NCBI GenBank assembly: GCA_001600455.1
Contig: BCKC01000001.1
Coordinates: 4,862,441 to 4,926,440, forward strand
Length of the DNA stretch: 64,000 bases
Source of the DNA: Endocalyx cinctus
Taxonomy: Eukaryota; Ascomycota; Sordariomycetes; Amphisphaeriales; Apiosporaceae
Direction of reading: 5' to 3'
The translations under genes and the position numbers were made by a program. Below, in pieces: positions 34,382 to 45,225 of the stretch (positions within the stretch are counted from its first letter, which is position 1; the number at the start of each line of letters is the position of its first letter). The notes under the pieces were generated by a model that was not told the origin of the DNA, did no database searches, and saw nothing but the letters and a program-made list of their open reading frames with translations.

Positions 34382-35555
34382 TTACTTCCGATCCTGCAAA
34401 AGCCACTTCATAGCTGCAGCGAGATGAATACCAGCCCTGAGTGTTGTCTCAAGTTCTGCAAAGTGCACAAACATATTAGGCAAGCCTTCATAGTAATCCG
34501 TCCTAGTAAGAACTCCCGCCTCTCTTAGTAGTTCCGCGAATAGGAATCCTTGATCTCGGGTCGGATCGCACTCATCCATGGGCAGATATGCTGGTGGTAA
34601 TCCTTCGAGCGAAGCCCACATTGGGAAGTTCTCGCCTTTTCGCTTATCGTCTCGCGGCACTCCCAGCGTATCGACGTAGACTTCGTACAGAGACTCCGGA
34701 AGGATAGGTGCGTTCGCCATCTCGACATGAGATGACAAGCGTCGCTTCCAGTCTTCCGGTATCCCGTCTTGGTCTGGCCAGGCGATCATGGTAGGCACGA
34801 TAAGAAGCTGGCCCGTAAGTTTGATGTTTGGGTAGCGATCGCGTGCTCGAACGGCGCACTAGAAAGATAAAACAATTTTTTCTTCAGTATTTATCTTACG
34901 ACGAATGAAGGGTGGAACATTATTTTAGAATATTAGAGATGAAAAATTACTTACAATGGCCGCAAGGTGAGCACCTGACGTGGCCCCGCCTACAATGAAT
35001 CCCTTAGAAACGTCTCCGCCAAAGTCATTTGCACGACTTGAAAGCCATTTCATAGCGAACTCAGCATCAGAGAAGATCTCACTCCACGGAGTCTCGGGCG
35101 CCAATCTATATTCAAACGAAATAATAAGTATATTAACGCCGCGGGCGATGATAGCGCGGCATCCAAAATCTTCCGAGTCAGCGCTACCACTGCACCAGTA
35201 ACCGCCGTGAAAGTACAGCATAACGGGCAATTCTTTTCCGTTCTGATAATTTTTGGGGCGGTATATGCGGATCGGGAACTTGTGGTTAGGCAGTTCTGGT
35301 AAGGATATGTGGGTATTCTCTACTTCGACGTCTTTGACTAAGACATCGAAAGGTGCCCCTTTTAGAAGCTCTCGATTGTGTCGTGCCCTCTCCTGGGCAA
35401 GCGTGCGTGTCTCTTCTACACTTGCTGGTGTGTTCGGCGTTCCATATTTTCCGATGTACTGTTCATGAAATATTAGAAAATGAAAATTTGGAATACAGAT
35501 ATCAAGTGAGATCACTCACGGTCTCGTAATCAGACGACATGCGTGGAATAGTCAT
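34382..35555 (-). CDS. HSL-like alpha/beta hydrolase with Thr at the nucleophile position
   Basis: A 338-residue alpha/beta hydrolase-3 (hormone-sensitive-lipase-like) protein. Exons are 35555-35520, 35458-34955 and 34858-34382. The oxyanion segment is HGGYW, the acid lies in DECDPTRDQG and the His in NMFVHF. The elbow, normally G-x-S-x-G (GASAG), reads GATSG, so Thr172 stands where the nucleophilic Ser should be (codon ACG, 34979-34981). The protein may be inactive, may use Thr, or may act as a non-hydrolytic fold such as a lyase or binding protein. The frame is otherwise intact and the splice phases fit. In fungal clusters such proteins deacylate intermediates or act as trans-esterases. Confidence 0.88.
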
Positions 35556-36514
35556 TCTGACAATGAACACTGAATTTACTCAATGTGATTCGTTATGCTC
35601 TACTGGGAGGTAGTAATACAACTTGATCGGGTGAATTATCTTGAGAGATACAATCGTACTTGATTGCTCAATCCTATCGCGAATCTCGCTTGCAAGGTAT
35701 CAAGAGGATTAATATAACCATCGTACGTACCTCAAATATTTGCCTACATATTGATTTTCTGTACCAATATACTGCAATTTCTGCTCTTCTTTCAAAAAAG
35801 TCGAATTATGAGAATATAGTTCGTAATCCGAAATGAAGCGCGTTAGGACGGAAGCGTTCGTAATCAAAAAATGGTCAGCGAATTTTGCTGCATGTGAAAG
35901 AATGCACTCTGGCTATAATCGCTGATCTCCAAATAAAACCCTTAAGAGTGTTGATTGGATATGAAGACACTGACATCCAGCTTTATCTTGGTCCATGTTG
36001 TATCATAGTCAAGTAATCATTGCATACGCAATAAACATTAACTCATCAATTCTGGGGCGGAAATAATATCTTCATGTTTATTGGAGTTTTGTCATGATTA
36101 CGAACGGAGATGTTCGCTGTGCATCATGCATGCGCCTGAGCAAAACTGTAAACGGACTTCAGTGGGGTAAACATTTACTACGCTTTGTCTAGATTAACTA
36201 TAACATCCTTGCAGGCAAGATCATATATATTATGTTTCTAATAGAGATAACTGGTATCGTGGATTACGAACATCTCAAAGAGGAAATATCCACCAGCGTG
36301 AAACGTTGGGCTATAGACTTGAGAAAACTTCGCCGCAGTGACTCAGTTATGAACCTTCCAAATGAACGCTGATGTTGGTGTATATTTAAACCTTCTAGTC
36401 GTCGCTCATTACGTCTCACGTTCAATAAACTTATGAGTATCTAAATTTTTTCAATTCACCAAGACTTCCAACTACCTAGAATTCTTCCCTTTCGATAACT
36501 ACGACTTTGTTACA
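35556..36514. promoter_or_regulatory. Divergent spacer between hydrolase and flavoprotein
   Basis: A 959 bp AT-rich spacer separating divergent genes. TATATTTAAA-like elements and CT-rich DNA (36380-36500) lie just upstream of the flavoprotein start. No coding signal was found. Confidence 0.4.
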
Positions 36515-38032
36515 ATGCTCTACCACCCACCACCTCGAAATGTTAATCTGCACCCGGAAAACCACCTCCCAGATGCACTTCCTACCAAAAGCTTCGATGT
36601 TATAGTCATCGGAAGCGGCCCTGTGGGACGTGCCCTATCTGCCAAGACGGCCTCGGCGGGGCTCAGTACCGTAGTCGTGGAATCAGAGCTCTACGGTGGT
36701 GAGTGTGCCTACTGGGCATGCGTTCCTTCGAAGGCTCTCCTCCGACCAGCCGAGGTCTTGGGATCAGCCCAACAGGTCAGTGGCGCTGCTGAGCGTATCG
36801 CACCGCCGCCTAACGACAACGTCGACGTAAAAGCCGTGTTCCGCCGACGGGACACCCTCGTCCAGAACTGGAACGACGAGTACCTCGTCAACCTGTCACT
36901 CTCCCGGGAAGACTGCTACGTCGTGCGCGGCCACGGAGAGCTCGTCGGAGAGAAAACCGTTCGGGTGAGGAGCCAAGTCTATAACGACGAGGGAATCACG
37001 ATTTCGGCGAACCGCGCCGTAGTCATCGCTACCGGCTCCGACCCTGTCATTTTCAAAGATATTCACGGCCTACAGCATGTCCCCTATTGGACCCCCCGCG
37101 AAGCGACGTCGGCCGACCAGGTACCCGAACATCTCATCATCGTCGGTGCCGGGGCCGTAGGCACCGAGATGGCTACCGCGTACGTCGGGTTCGGTGCGCG
37201 CGTTTCGCTGATCTCGTCTTCGGCCGAAATCCTTCCGCGCATGGAACCCAAAGCCGGAAAGATGGTACGGGAGGCGTTATTGGACACGGGAAAGCTTGAC
37301 GTCCACGTTGGTGTGCGGGTAACCGAGGCGAGAAACGAAGGCCCCGAAAAAGTCTCCGTCAAGCTGTCCAGCGGTAGCGTGATCGAGGGTAACAAGCTAC
37401 TTATCGCCGCAGGGAGGGTATCTCGAACCGTCAATCTAGGGCTGGAGAAATTAGGGATCGAGGAACCGACAAGACTACAAGTCGATGACTATCTCAATGT
37501 GAAGTCTATTTCCGGTAACTGGCTGTACGCAGTCGGCGACGCGAATGGACTATCGCCCCTAACGCACATGGGGACGTATCAAGCGCGGACCGCGGCGAAC
37601 ACGATTATCACGAGGGCCAAATCTCAAGATAAGCCACTGTCTTCGGGAGAATGGAGCGCGTTCACCAACACGGCGGATCATCGCGCCGTGTCTCAAGTCG
37701 TGTTTACCGATCCCAACGTGGCGCACGTAGGACTGACTATGGCGGAAGCTACACAAGGCGGATTTAAAGTGAGAGAGGTAGAGGCGGACTTTGAGTTTCC
37801 AGGGGCGTGGCTGCACGCCGAGATGAACTATAAGGGCTGGGCCCAGTGGGTGATCGACACGGAGAAGAACGTGTTACTTGGCGCTACTTTTGTTGGTCGG
37901 GAAGCGGCGGACCTTGTGCACGCCAGTACTGTCGCGATCGTGGGTGAAGTGCCTGTTGACCGACTCCGCCACGCCGTTCCTAGCTTCCCTACGGTCAGTG
38001 AGATATATACAGCACTGTATGCAGCCATTTGA
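36515..38032 (+). CDS. Pyridine nucleotide-disulfide oxidoreductase, mercuric-reductase/DLDH-like
   Basis: An intronless 505-residue FAD enzyme. It has the N-terminal dinucleotide loop GSGPVG, the redox-active disulfide C-x4-C in GGECAYWACVPSK, a second NAD(P)H loop GAGAVG near residue 210, an FAD-binding YAVGDANG segment, and the C-terminal dimerisation domain ending in HAVPSFPTVSE with the conserved His and Glu. All catalytic features of group I disulfide reductases are present. The absence of an N-terminal heavy-metal domain, and a Trp-Ala inside the disulfide loop, set it apart from classical lipoamide dehydrogenase. In fungi such copies are often annotated mercuric-reductase-like; the substrate here is unknown. 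A link to the cluster is possible but unsupported. Confidence 0.92.
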   Translation: MLYHPPPRNVNLHPENHLPDALPTKSFDVIVIGSGPVGRALSAKTASAGLSTVVVESELYGGECAYWACVPSKALLRPAEVLGSAQQVSGAAERIAPPPNDNVDVKAVFRRRDTLVQNWNDEYLVNLSLSREDCYVVRGHGELVGEKTVRVRSQVYNDEGITISANRAVVIATGSDPVIFKDIHGLQHVPYWTPREATSADQVPEHLIIVGAGAVGTEMATAYVGFGARVSLISSSAEILPRMEPKAGKMVREALLDTGKLDVHVGVRVTEARNEGPEKVSVKLSSGSVIEGNKLLIAAGRVSRTVNLGLEKLGIEEPTRLQVDDYLNVKSISGNWLYAVGDANGLSPLTHMGTYQARTAANTIITRAKSQDKPLSSGEWSAFTNTADHRAVSQVVFTDPNVAHVGLTMAEATQGGFKVREVEADFEFPGAWLHAEMNYKGWAQWVIDTEKNVLLGATFVGREAADLVHASTVAIVGEVPVDRLRHAVPSFPTVSEIYTALYAAI

Positions 38033-38328
38033 AATTGCAAGAATAGGAGTGGATTTATTGACTGATGGGTTTTTTTCTTCTTTTTTTTTTCCGATTCCTT
38101 GGACTGGCCAGACGTATCTCTTGGAGTAGAAAGAGTCTTGTAGTTTTTGAAGGGATGCAAGTTTTATGAGAATATTTTAATAACGTTCTATAGTACCTGT
38201 AACCACCTTTTCCGTTCCTAAGTCTCGTTAATATCCAAATCTAGACCAATTGATGCTCTTTACAAATTTTGAGGAATACATTTCAATGATCGTATAATAG
38301 ATATGCTAGCTTGAGTAGCTATCCCGGA

Positions 38329-39610
38329 CTACAGCGTAGGTGTCCCATCTACAAGATGTCCTAGATAATGATTGAAGGCGGCTTTCACCACGGGCTTGCT
38401 CACAGCAGTTCCAAAACTGAAAAAAAAAAATATGAGTTAGGAATCGACGAAATTTATTTTTCCCAAGTATCTTGGATGGAAGAAATACCTGTTGCAATAA
38501 CTGTACGCTGCAATGTCTGTGAACATGGTGATGATGATGTCGCGTGGAATCGGTTGCCTGTCATTTAGTCGGCAAATGAGAGCCCATATTTGAACAGGTG
38601 TTAATTCATTAAGGAGGTGTAGACGCTCGCTAGCTTCAAGCAATTTGTCAAGGTCCCCGGAATCTAATTTTATCTGTGAGCTTTCAGATGACCTGTAATC
38701 GTAGAAAAGCCTCGTTGCGAGGTTGTATGAGTGATTCGTTCCGTAATTATATGGTAGCTCGCCTTGGCCTTCTTCCCTAGGCTCTTCTGTGATGGCGTGT
38801 TTGAGGTGGGCAAAGCAAGGTCTCTCCAATCTAGAGTCATCATGTCAAATAAGAACAGAGCTACCATGGATGCTGAATAATTGAATCCGTGTTAATATTT
38901 TAACTTACTCGAGGATCAACTTCACGCCTAATTCAGAATCTAAAGGCTGCTTTCTTGTTTTGTCGACCTTAGAATCATTCATTTCGTTTCCCAGAGGTAC
39001 TGGTTCTACGGAAGTTTGGACCAATAATTCGGGCATTGGTGACCAGTCTAGCTGCGGGGGTGTGGTCTCAGCTGCCGTGACACAACAAGGAAGCTCTGAG
39101 TCGATGTTATCGAGCCCCAAATCAAATAAAATCGTATCAGAGGGTGGTGTCACGGTCTCATTTTCGGCACCGTGATATTTCTGACTGTCTAACAGCCGAA
39201 TCTGTTCTCGGAGATTCTCCACTTCTTGATTAGCGGCGATTTCGACGCTACGGAGCCGTAAAACTTCCTGCTCTAACGCCTGAATGTAGCTCTGGGTCCT
39301 CTGACGATGTTTCCTATTAATTTGATTGAATCGACCTTAATTAGTCCAATCTGATTTTAGAACTTGATAATGAAATTTTTTTTACCGTTGAGCATGAGCG
39401 ACTTGCTCAGATCGAGTCGTCGCTGGTGATTCGTCGTCTGCTTCTAAATTTTCACACCACATTAGTCATATGCCGAAGATTGTGCGTAACCCCCACGACT
39501 CATTCAATCGTCGACATACTGAGTTCATTAGAGAGCCAAATATCCAAGTCAACGCCCAAAATTCGCTGGGCGCGCTCAGATAATGTTTCTCCTGATGCTG
39601 CAGAGGGCAT
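38329..39610 (-). CDS. bZIP transcription factor with DUF3425 C-terminus
   Basis: A 327-residue regulator in five exons: 39610-39520, 39443-39386, 39313-38909, 38830-38489 and 38416-38329, all in phase. A basic segment AQRKHRQRTQSYIQALE runs into a leucine-containing heptad region. The C-terminal half has the DUF3425 signature (ERPCFAHLKHAI, then ELTPVQIWA). The basic region is unusual: the invariant bZIP Asn three residues before the Ala of AQR is Val here, and few basic residues lie upstream. DNA contact may therefore be altered. Such factors often control nearby secondary-metabolite or stress genes. Because the first 30 codons are joined by inferred splicing, the N-terminus is less certain. 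Confidence 0.85.
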
Positions 39611-40976
39611 ATTTGTTTTAATATTTTTCTTATCTCTTTTATGTGGTAGGTTTTCAAGATGTGAGGTTTGCGAAACTGAATGATCAGAAATGACGACGTC
39701 GCATACCCTTCATTACTCAGCCATCCAAAAGTGGGGGCCAATCATAAGAATGATATCACGTCGCGACAAGAGAGCCAGACCTATATCTATAAGGCTATAT
39801 GGAGCGACAAAGCTACTTATAAAGACAATCATTGAGGTTATGTATGTATGTATTCTCTTTTTCTATTTTTATTTGAAATATATATAGGTATATATATATA
39901 TATATATATATCAATATTCAGGGCTATGGTAAATGATAAGATTGCCAGATAAACATAAGCGGTGTGAGCGATGTACAGGTATAGTATGAACACAAGGTAA
40001 ATCAGCTTACGTACGATTGATTTAAGAAATATGTATATTCCATGAAGCGGAAGTTGAAGATAAGTTATTTTTATTCAAGAACGAAAAATATATGTGGTTT
40101 TTATTTGACGAAAAGTTTAAAAAAGAAAACAGGGCAGGGAAGAATATGAAAAAAGGGGGTGGGGGCGTAAATGCGAGGGATGCAAGAAGCACGTGAATAT
40201 ATACGTAGAAAGAAGGTGGACGTACGCCGATCCGTATCTCAATACGGGATTCCATGTGCCATGACTGAACCCGCACCGTGGTTCTGGGACTATGGACTAA
40301 GCCTTGATTGTAATGCATTGAATTAACATCCCCAAAAGAGAAGACGTTTGAGCTGATGTTCTATCATCCCAAATTTGATATCGTCTCATGTAGTCCCCGT
40401 GACTCTACCAAGCGTTCAGATACTTTGATGTCATTTCGTTACATTCGCATAAATCATGGAATGGTAACACTGACAGAATATAATCCCAAAGTCATCAAGA
40501 GCTGGTATTTCCCTAATTTATGCCAAGCCGAAAGTCTAGACTTCCACGGACCTTGCCGAAATAAGGTTCCGGATTTCGAGCCTCCGCCGATCACTTGAAT
40601 ATTCCCCCAACCAGCCTCAATTATGAGATGTTATTGATACACTGGTAAGAATGAAGAGATTTATACGCCAAAAAGAGACAGGACCGAGGCTTCAAATCTA
40701 CAACCATTTGAGGGGAAATCAGCCGGTAGGAGTAGTTCACATGCTTTCGAATGTCATCCGTCTCCGAGCCTGAGTGTTTCTCCACTAGCGTAACCTGATT
40801 TAGCGACGAATCTGGTAGTCGGAATTATTAAGATGGTCCGGGGAAGAAGATGCTTCAAACTTATAATAAGATGAATCTGCAGGCTTTTATCGACCATAGG
40901 AGTTCTTGACAGAAATAGATCGTCGTTTTCAAGATATACAGATTGCTCTAAATCGATAGAGCACTAGCTTGGAAAT
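39611..40976. other. Gene-free spacer with a (TA)n run
   Basis: A 1.4 kb stretch without a defensible gene. A TA microsatellite lies at 39889-39911. A GT-rich stretch near 40150-40170 and a CT-rich stretch occur on opposite strands. The right end holds the promoter of the AA9 gene. Confidence 0.45.
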
Positions 40977-42262
40977 ATGAAGTACTCTTTACGCCTAGCT
41001 ATTGCTGTTGTTACCGGGGCCAGTATTACCTATGCACACACTATATTCGTCCAGTTAGAGAGTGACGGTACTACCTACCCGGTCTCCCACGGTATTCGGA
41101 CGCCTTCATACGATGGCCCGATCAACGATGTGACATCGAATGACCTTGCTTGCAATGGAGGACCAAACCCAACTATGTCTTCTGACGATGTTATGGATGT
41201 TAAAGCTGGCTCTACGGTAAGCCGTCTTTGCCCAACTTCTTGGGGTTCTTCATAGCAATATCATATCGTTTATGCTAATCATACTCGATATTAGGTAAAT
41301 GCCATTTGGAGACACACTCTAACATCAGGCGCCGACGATGTCATGGATGCTTCTCATCTTGGTCCGACTCTAGCATACCTAAAGAAAGTAGACGATGCAG
41401 TCACAGATGTGGGTTATGGTACTGGATGGTAAGCAATTGTTCTACCCCTCTAAAAGGAGACTTGATATACTAATGCACGCTGTATTTAGGTTCAAGATCC
41501 AGGAAGATGGCTACAATAGCGGTGTATGGGGTACCTCCACCGTCATCGAGAATGCCGGAATTCACCCCATCAACATTCCCGACTGCATCCCGGACGGACA
41601 ATATCTCCTCCGTGCCGAAATGATTGCTCTGCATGCTGCTAGTTCAAATTTGGGTGCTCAGCTTTACGTAAGTTTATGTCTACAATAACTAATACACACT
41701 AAATATATCTTAAGCTAAATAAAGACTATCTCTAGATGGAATGCGCTCAGATTAACATCAGCGGCGGAACTGCAACTGTCTCGCCTCAGATCTATAGCAT
41801 CCCAGGCATCTATCAAGTTCGTGAATCTTTATCCACAAATGCAGTACTCCAGCTAACCACATGAGTTCCTCAGCAAGATGATCCTGGTATCCTCATCAAC
41901 ATCTACAGCATGACCCCCAGCAGCACATACGTGATTCCTGGCCCTGAAGTATTTACCTGCTCGGCTGGTGACGGAGATAGTGGTGATGGTGGCGCCACTA
42001 CCACGGCTATCCCGACAACTACCTTGGTCACTTCGACAGTAGCGTCTACAACGACTACCACAGCGCCTCCATCAGCGTGCACAGTGGCCCAGTGGGGTCA
42101 GTGTGGCGGAAGTGGGTATTCTGGTTGCACATCTTGTGCCAGTGGATTCACTTGTAACGCGCAGGTAAGTTTACTTCCCAATTCTTACCCACACAAAGCC
42201 TAATATCGCAATCTAACAAAACTACACGTTGATAGAATGATTATTATTCGCAGTGCAGTTAG
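40977..42262 (+). CDS. AA9 lytic polysaccharide monooxygenase with C-terminal CBM1
   Basis: A secreted copper enzyme that oxidatively cleaves cellulose or related glucans. Six exons join in phase: 40977-41216, 41295-41428, 41490-41667, 41736-41816, 41874-42164 and 42236-42262, giving 316 residues. A signal peptide of about 20 residues ends in ITYA, leaving His21 as the mature N-terminus, the first ligand of the histidine brace. The second His is in DASHLGP and the axial Tyr in AQLYMECAQ. A Thr/Ser-rich linker leads to a fungal CBM1 ([13 protein letters not shown]... ending YYSQCS) for cellulose binding. One intron uses a weaker donor, GTTCGT. The neighbour across a pseudogene is a secreted peroxidase. 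Confidence 0.95.
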
Positions 42263-42338
42263 AACGGCGATATAGATGCAATAGATTGGATTGTAAGCTC
42301 TAAGGAGGGGGGAGTTGTTGAGTCTACTTAGGTTGTCA

Positions 42339-42339
<1 letters not shown>

Positions 42340-42368
<29 letters not shown>
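42340..42368. repeat. (ATT)n microsatellite
   Basis: About nine and a half ATT units read directly, 78 bp after the AA9 stop. Confidence 0.9.
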
Positions 42369-42369
<1 letters not shown>

Positions 42370-42529
42370 CAGACTCTGCAATACGCGTAAATTCATAAAC
42401 CTTAGAAATGTTATGATAATTGTACTAATGATTGTGACGGGAATCTATATACGTGACTTTAGTGGTGATTAGATGCTAGCTCCTTCGGTGTTCAATATCA
42501 AAGTTAGATCAAGAAATCAATAGCTGATT

Positions 42530-43250
42530 TCAACAATACTTACTGATACAGGAAAAAAGCGAACCCGTTATTACCTGTTTTCTTATAACGGTTTGTTTAG
42601 CCTCCATTCCCTTTTTTCTGATAATAGAAGAGAGGACCAAAAGGTCGAGATCAACCTTGTAAAACATGATATCGAGATATATGCTTCTCATTACCTTGGA
42701 TAAAATCACATCCATAATATCTTCATAACCTATATTAACGGCAGATGTATCTTTCAGAACCATTGCTCGAATCAGGAGGCCAGCTATTGGAGGGAGAGTA
42801 TTCGCAATGTGTTGATGGACAGACGTAAGAGCCTTTTCATTGGTAATGCCTCTAATTATACTCTGTATAGAATGATTAGTTAAAGAAAGCGTGTGTAAAA
42901 ACATTCAAAGTCAATAGAATATAATGTACCATCTCAATATTTCTACAAGTGCTCCATTCATTTTATTCTCTTCAACCCAGCGTGGGTCAACTTTAGGATT
43001 TCTGCTCGTGAGAACGATATACCGAGCCCCTAGTCCAATCATCCAATTGCTACGGTGTTCCACTACGTACACTGTTCCACGTGCCACCTTATTTTGGAAA
43101 ATAATTTTGACGAAAACAAAAAAAGAAATAGAATTTAATGATATTTCTTTCGTGCGCTTAATACTTGCCAAGCTATACCGACTGATGAATAACAGGGTTG
43201 ATGTGCTAGATCCTAGCTCATCTACATCAATAGTAGCAAGCTCATTCACT
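42530..43250 (-). pseudogene. Relic of a highly reducing PKS ketoreductase domain
   Basis: Two minus-strand segments in different frames together resemble the KR domain of fungal HR-PKSs. The upstream one (about 43063-42911) reads GARYIVLTSRNPKVDPRW, a near-signature HR-PKS KR phrase. The downstream one (about 42830-42600) has LPPIAGL, AMVLKDTS and YEDIMDV, in the order found in KR domains. The cofactor loop before the first segment is scrambled, the catalytic Ser/Tyr part is damaged, and the frame shifts between segments. No KS, AT, ER or ACP remnant was found nearby. AT-rich substitutions suggest old decay. The part from 43250 to 43064 is open but not recognisable. Confidence 0.7.
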
Positions 43251-43525
43251 ACCCTGGCGGAAACGACCCCGGGAAGTGTTTGTTATGATCTCGTCGTCCC
43301 TGTACTGGGAGTAAGTAATCATCTAAGTCATGCTACTAGTCAAAGCCTAAAAAGCTTTTTTTACCGATAGGTGGCACTGGACACTGATATATCTAATAAT
43401 CTTATATCTATTCCAGATCGAATTCAAGTCTATCAAGTATATAGGATGAAAGAGGACTTATCAATTGGATCATAACTTCATTATTATTACTATTAATTTT
43501 ATAATTATAATGTACCGTGCATCAT

Positions 43526-45225
43526 TTAAAGAGCCTTGCAGATACGGTCGGTAAGGATACTCAAATCCAAGTACTCTACACTCTTCTGACTATCTCCGCT
43601 TCCCACAAGGATATCATAGTTACTGCTCCAACTATCCGCATCGAGCGGCATGTGAACCTCGAACAGTACGTATCCGAACTTTTCGACCCCTGTCTTCTTG
43701 AAGTCGTAGGTTCTCCTCTCGAGGCCCGGCGTGATAATTCCCTGACGAGGTACAACATGCACGAGGTCGAGAACGACCGTCTCGTTTGCCAGGTCCGCCC
43801 TCACGGCCGTCGTCAGCGTAAGATCCATATTGCCGTCGACGATAGTCGTGTTAAGACAAGATTGCGGCTCCTGGGAGAGCACCGCGTCTTCTAAGGGAAA
43901 CCCGGCGCCGTCGTTCTCGAATACGGTCACGGCTCCCGTAGACGGGGTCTGGACGTGCACGTGGAACTTGCTGATCCCCTTGGTGGCGTCTAACGTAGTC
44001 GTGAACTCGTACCACGAAAAAGTTTCGTTGAACAAGCCATAAGACAAGCCACCTTTCAGGTTGGGGTGCGTCGTGTTGATGGTCTCGGTTGCGTTGGTGC
44101 CAGAAGCGTCCGCGTACGTTAGATAGATGGCGAGGTCATCAACGTTTCTACCGGTGCCCTCGGTGGTGCGCACGCGAATCCGACCCTCGAAATCCATGCC
44201 GCCGTCGCTGTTGAGCGCCAGCGTCGAGATGTATGGCTTGACGTCAATCATCTCGATGGGCTCGGTCAAGGTGACGGTGGATGGAACCGTGTTGATCATG
44301 CGCTCAAAGATGTCGGCGCATTTGGATTGGAAAGTGGCCGGATCGGCCAAAGCGTTCATCGTGACGTTTCCGTCAGCACCGAAGACGCGCTTATCCGAGT
44401 TCATGGTGTCATTCGCGCCGACTACAAGAAGGTTATCGGATGATCCATCTAGGTACTGCGTCACAACGACGTTGTCGAATTCGGCGAAAGAGTCGGTATT
44501 TTCACCCTCGAAATGGGCGACATACTCCTCGGACGAATTTCCTGTGATCTCGGGGAAGTCTGAGCCATGTAGGCCGCCGAGAGTGTGTCCGCAGGCGACC
44601 ATGGTGATCATATCACCTGTCAAAGGTAATTACCGTAAGTAAGACAAATAAACAAGCTGTACGGGTGAATCTGTAACGACTTACTTGTGTCAAAACCAGC
44701 CTGCGCAAATATGCTGGTGTGCCTGTCGAGATCCTCTTCGGGCTTCGGTACACCGAACGGGCCGGCTTCCGTCGCATCTACTCGGCCGGCCCTGAAAGGA
44801 ATTTCCGGGCCGTTACAGGCGTATGCTGCGGCCACGACTGCTAATGCTAACAAGTCAGAGGCGGAAGATCGGATAGAGTAAAAGTTGTCGATGAAGCCGA
44901 AGGTGTTGTTGAAAGCTGAACCGACGTTTTCTGGACGATCGAGCTCGAACATGATAGATGCGTCTAAGCCTCCAGTGCCCGTAGCTGCGTTATGAGTCGA
45001 CATATCGTGGTATGCTGTACGCACCCATTCTGCGGCGTTCTGGCGACCGAGAATGTTGGTGCCGAAAGAGCAGGGGTTGACTTCATCCGAAAATCCGTGT
45101 CTAATGTATCCGTCTTGCAGTGCTATCAAGTCCTCTAAATAATCGAGCTCGGACGGCCATGTGTAACCGAGGACGAGGGACGAGCCCAAGGTAATGGCTA
45201 GGGTTGAAACATGAGATCTCTTCAT
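43526..45225 (-). CDS. Secreted fungal heme peroxidase
   Basis: A PF00141-type heme peroxidase of 543 residues. Exon 1 is 45225-44685 and exon 2 is 44616-43526, with a 68 bp intron. An N-terminal signal peptide (starting MKRSHVSTL, cleaved after about residue 20) marks it as extracellular. The distal site is RTAYHDMSTHN, giving the distal Arg and His. The proximal heme ligand is the His of ACGHTLGG. The C-terminal 200 residues form a beta-rich extension not found in the minimal peroxidase fold. Several N-glycosylation sequons are present. Function is likely in lignocellulose or phenol oxidation, which fits the nearby AA9 enzyme. Confidence 0.9.

Noticed and set aside
40022..40318. Open frame of about 98 codons on the minus strand upstream of the AA9 gene
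   Set aside because: Low-complexity Phe/Ser/Pro translation from CT-rich DNA, with no sign of selection or family resemblance.
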